Shown here piece by piece: positions 62,360 through 64,000 of a stretch of DNA of 64,000 nucleotides. Numbering within the stretch: position 1 is the stretch's first letter; every line of letters starts with the position of its first letter. This DNA is from Nocardia vaccinii NBRC 15922 (GTDB lineage Bacteria > Actinomycetota > Actinomycetes > Mycobacteriales > Mycobacteriaceae). The stretch covers positions 19,330 to 83,329 of the forward strand of contig NZ_BDCC01000070.1 of assembly GCF_001613305.1 (NCBI RefSeq), written 5' to 3'. The translations under genes and the position numbers were made by a program. The notes beneath the pieces are model-generated. The model was given only the letters and a program-made list of their open reading frames with translations. It searched no databases and was not told the DNA's origin.

Positions 62360-63494
62360 TTGACCTCGAACTAAACGGTTGAAGCGTAAATTGTATGCGG
62401 GGCTTGAAAGTACGCGCGGATGCGCTGGGGCAGCTTCTGGACGCGCCGGAAGAACGACCGCACCGCCAGGTCCATCTGGTCGCGGTTGACGAGGGTCTTG
62501 TCGGCGAGGGTGCGTTTGAGGTCGGCGTTGACCAGTTCGTCCGGGTTCAGATGCGGAGCGTAAGCGGGTAGGTAGTGCAACTCGATCTCGTCGGCGTGGT
62601 CGGTCATCCATTTCTTGGTCGCCTTCGAGCGGTGGGCAGGATGCCCGTCGACGACCAGATGGATTTTGGTGTCGTACCCGGTGATGAGGCGCTTGCAGAA
62701 GGTGAGGAACTCGGTGGTGTCGAACCCGCCGGCGAACACCGTGAACCGCATCTCCCCACGCGGGGAGATCGCCGACATCGCGTTGAGTGAGAACCGTTTT
62801 CCCGTCCGCGCCACCGTTGGTGTCTGGCCTACACGACCCCAGGTCGCACCTGAGAGATGATCGGGTCGCACCCCGACCTGATCGGCGAACAGGATCACCG
62901 CACCCTCGTTCTTCGCCCGTTTCGCCAGCGCCGGATATGTGGTCTGCACCCATTCGGCCATCGCCTCAGGGTTCGCCTCGATCGCCCTTCGATCGGGACG
63001 CTGGAACGACAATCCCCTGCGCCGCAACAGTTTTGCCATCCCCCGCTCGGTGAACGACACCCCGAAATGCCGCCGCGTGAGTTCGGCGACCTTGCGGCAG
63101 GTCCACAACTTCCCATCCAGATCCAGCTGATCAGGCTCGTGGGCGATGATCGCCTCGATCAACGCCTGCTCCTCATCCGGCGAAAGTTTGCGCTGCTCAC
63201 CGACCTTGCGTCCCGGTCGCCGCGACTCCAAACCCTCCACACCACCAAAGGCGTAGCGGGCCTTCCAATTCCGGATCGAGTTCTCCGACACCCCGAACGC
63301 CCGCACCGCCTCCGCGGCGGTCATCCCATCCCATCCCTTCCCATCCCGCAACGCCCCGACCACCCGCATCCGCAACGCCTCCTGCTGACCAGGAGAGAGT
63401 CTGCGCATGCCCATCCTGAGATCATCACCCACACAACGGATTTACTCGAACACCGGCACACCCACAAACCCGCAAACGTTAAGATCTATGTCAA
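62360..63494 (-). mobile_element. IS630-family element
   Basis: Imperfect inverted repeats at the ends (TTGACCTCGAACTAAACGGT at the left; TTGACATAGATCTTAACGTT read inward from the right) with flanking TA dinucleotides (62358-62359 and 63495-63496), the usual IS630 target duplication. One gene inside, intact. About 1.14 kb. Confidence 0.82.
62371..63432 (-). CDS. IS630-family transposase
   Basis: 353 residues. The HTH part has AVRAFGVSENSIRNWKARYA and WTCRKVAELTRRHFGVSFTE. The DDE part has ILFADQVGVRPDHLSGATWG, HLVVDGHPAHRSKATKKWMT and ELHYLPAYAPHLNPDELVNA, giving D-D-D/E of the IS630/Tc1 group. It fills the IS between the repeats. No frameshift is needed, so the element may be active. Confidence 0.93.
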   Translation of the reverse strand: MGDDLRMGMRRLSPGQQEALRMRVVGALRDGKGWDGMTAAEAVRAFGVSENSIRNWKARYAFGGVEGLESRRPGRKVGEQRKLSPDEEQALIEAIIAHEPDQLDLDGKLWTCRKVAELTRRHFGVSFTERGMAKLLRRRGLSFQRPDRRAIEANPEAMAEWVQTTYPALAKRAKNEGAVILFADQVGVRPDHLSGATWGRVGQTPTVARTGKRFSLNAMSAISPRGEMRFTVFAGGFDTTEFLTFCKRLITGYDTKIHLVVDGHPAHRSKATKKWMTDHADEIELHYLPAYAPHLNPDELVNADLKRTLADKTLVNRDQMDLAVRSFFRRVQKLPQRIRAYFQAPHTIYASTV

Positions 63495-64000
63495 TAAGGT
63501 GTTTCGGCGGGCATCGGCGTGAATTTGCTGTCCGGTTCGGACACCGTGACCAAGAACCAGGCGGCTCTCGCCGATGCGATGTCCAATATGTCGGATACTT
63601 GGGCTGGATACCTTCCGCCGCAGCAGGATGTCGTGAACCAGGTCAGCGCGGTAGGCGCGCGTCACGATCAGGCGCGCCCGGATCAGCCGTTCGACGAGCC
63701 CGAGGCCGATCGGTCCAGCCCGCATCGTGTCGCAGGTCGGCGAACGGTGTGCGTCGGTGCGAGACGCAGCCGTCGCGGTGCACGGTGTGGACCTTGGCCG
63801 GCAGTGCGGTCAGCGCACGCCGCCACCTGAGGAGACCGCTTCGTGCCGCTCGGTGTAACCGACGGCGGGATACGGCTGATGTCCCGTTGGGCCGACGGCG
63901 TCGGCCGGTGATTTCCGCTTTCATGTGTTCGCTCCCCGGGACATTTCAGGATCCGCTCAACCGACGCTGAGCGGATTATCAAGCACTACAAACGATTAGT
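63495..64000. other. Right-edge segment without a convincing gene
   Basis: Short frames exist on both strands (for example minus 63486-63725 with GLGLVERLIRARLIVTRAYR) but none has a domain or RBS. The reading may be a piece of a gene broken by the IS630 insertion or continuing outside the window. Confidence 0.35.

Overview
The window is high-GC DNA from a mycolic-acid actinomycete, most likely Nocardia or a close relative. The evidence is codon usage, an MTB12-like secreted antigen, a mycofactocin-type SDR, a DUF574 methyltransferase, an actinobacterial formylglycine-generating enzyme and many IS elements. No rRNA, complete tRNA or CRISPR array was seen.

Layout. 1-5920: ordinary genes (a secreted GH5 endoglycoceramidase-like enzyme cut by the window edge, a membrane-anchored molybdopterin oxidoreductase operon, a formylglycine-generating enzyme, a metallo-beta-lactamase-fold lactonase) plus a broken LLM flavoprotein fragment. 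6075-13974 (minus strand): a compact, overlapping operon that I read as a microcin C-like peptidyl-nucleotide (Trojan-horse) antibiotic cluster. In transcription order it has an unknown leading ORF, a YqcI/YcgG heme-enzyme-like protein, an MFS exporter (MccC-like), an S51/PepE-like peptidase, an MccB E1-like adenylyltransferase fused to a methyltransferase, a 21-codon precursor gene ending in Asn, a perfect hairpin, an MccD-like transferase, a PLP decarboxylase resembling the MccE N-terminal domain, and a CmoA-like enzyme. 14025-14538: remnants of an effector-associated/NB-ARC locus. 14981-24666: a P450, an ABC transporter, an MTB12-like protein, a DUF574 methyltransferase, a MetE-like protein, a class C beta-lactamase-like hydrolase and membrane proteins. 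24667-31525: a gene-poor accessory stretch with a lower-GC lipoprotein/membrane-protein pair and IS remnants.

31526-47346: a catabolic island. A CocE-type hydrolase, acyl-CoA synthetase, crotonase-family protein and SDRs sit around a TetR gene. Next come a second TetR/SDR set and a meta-cleavage operon (FAD hydroxylase, extradiol dioxygenase, FAH-family hydrolase). Together they could release an acyl group from an ester or amide, activate it as a CoA thioester, shorten it and open an aromatic ring. 47385-56095: decay. It holds a broken transketolase-like gene, a broken PucR regulator, and a second diverged copy of the TetR/ligase/crotonase/CocE module, deleted in the middle and split by an IS21 element. 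Four copies of a 40-bp operator (GGGTAC-N16-GTACCC-N6-GTACCC) flank the two TetR genes and link the modules.

56465-59911: an IS3-family element that carries a group II intron between orfA and orfB. 60819-62227: a second possible RiPP system, a 34-residue peptide with a YLYN motif followed by a frameshifted cytochrome P450. 62360-63494: an IS630 element with a TA target duplication. The last 0.5 kb has no convincing gene.
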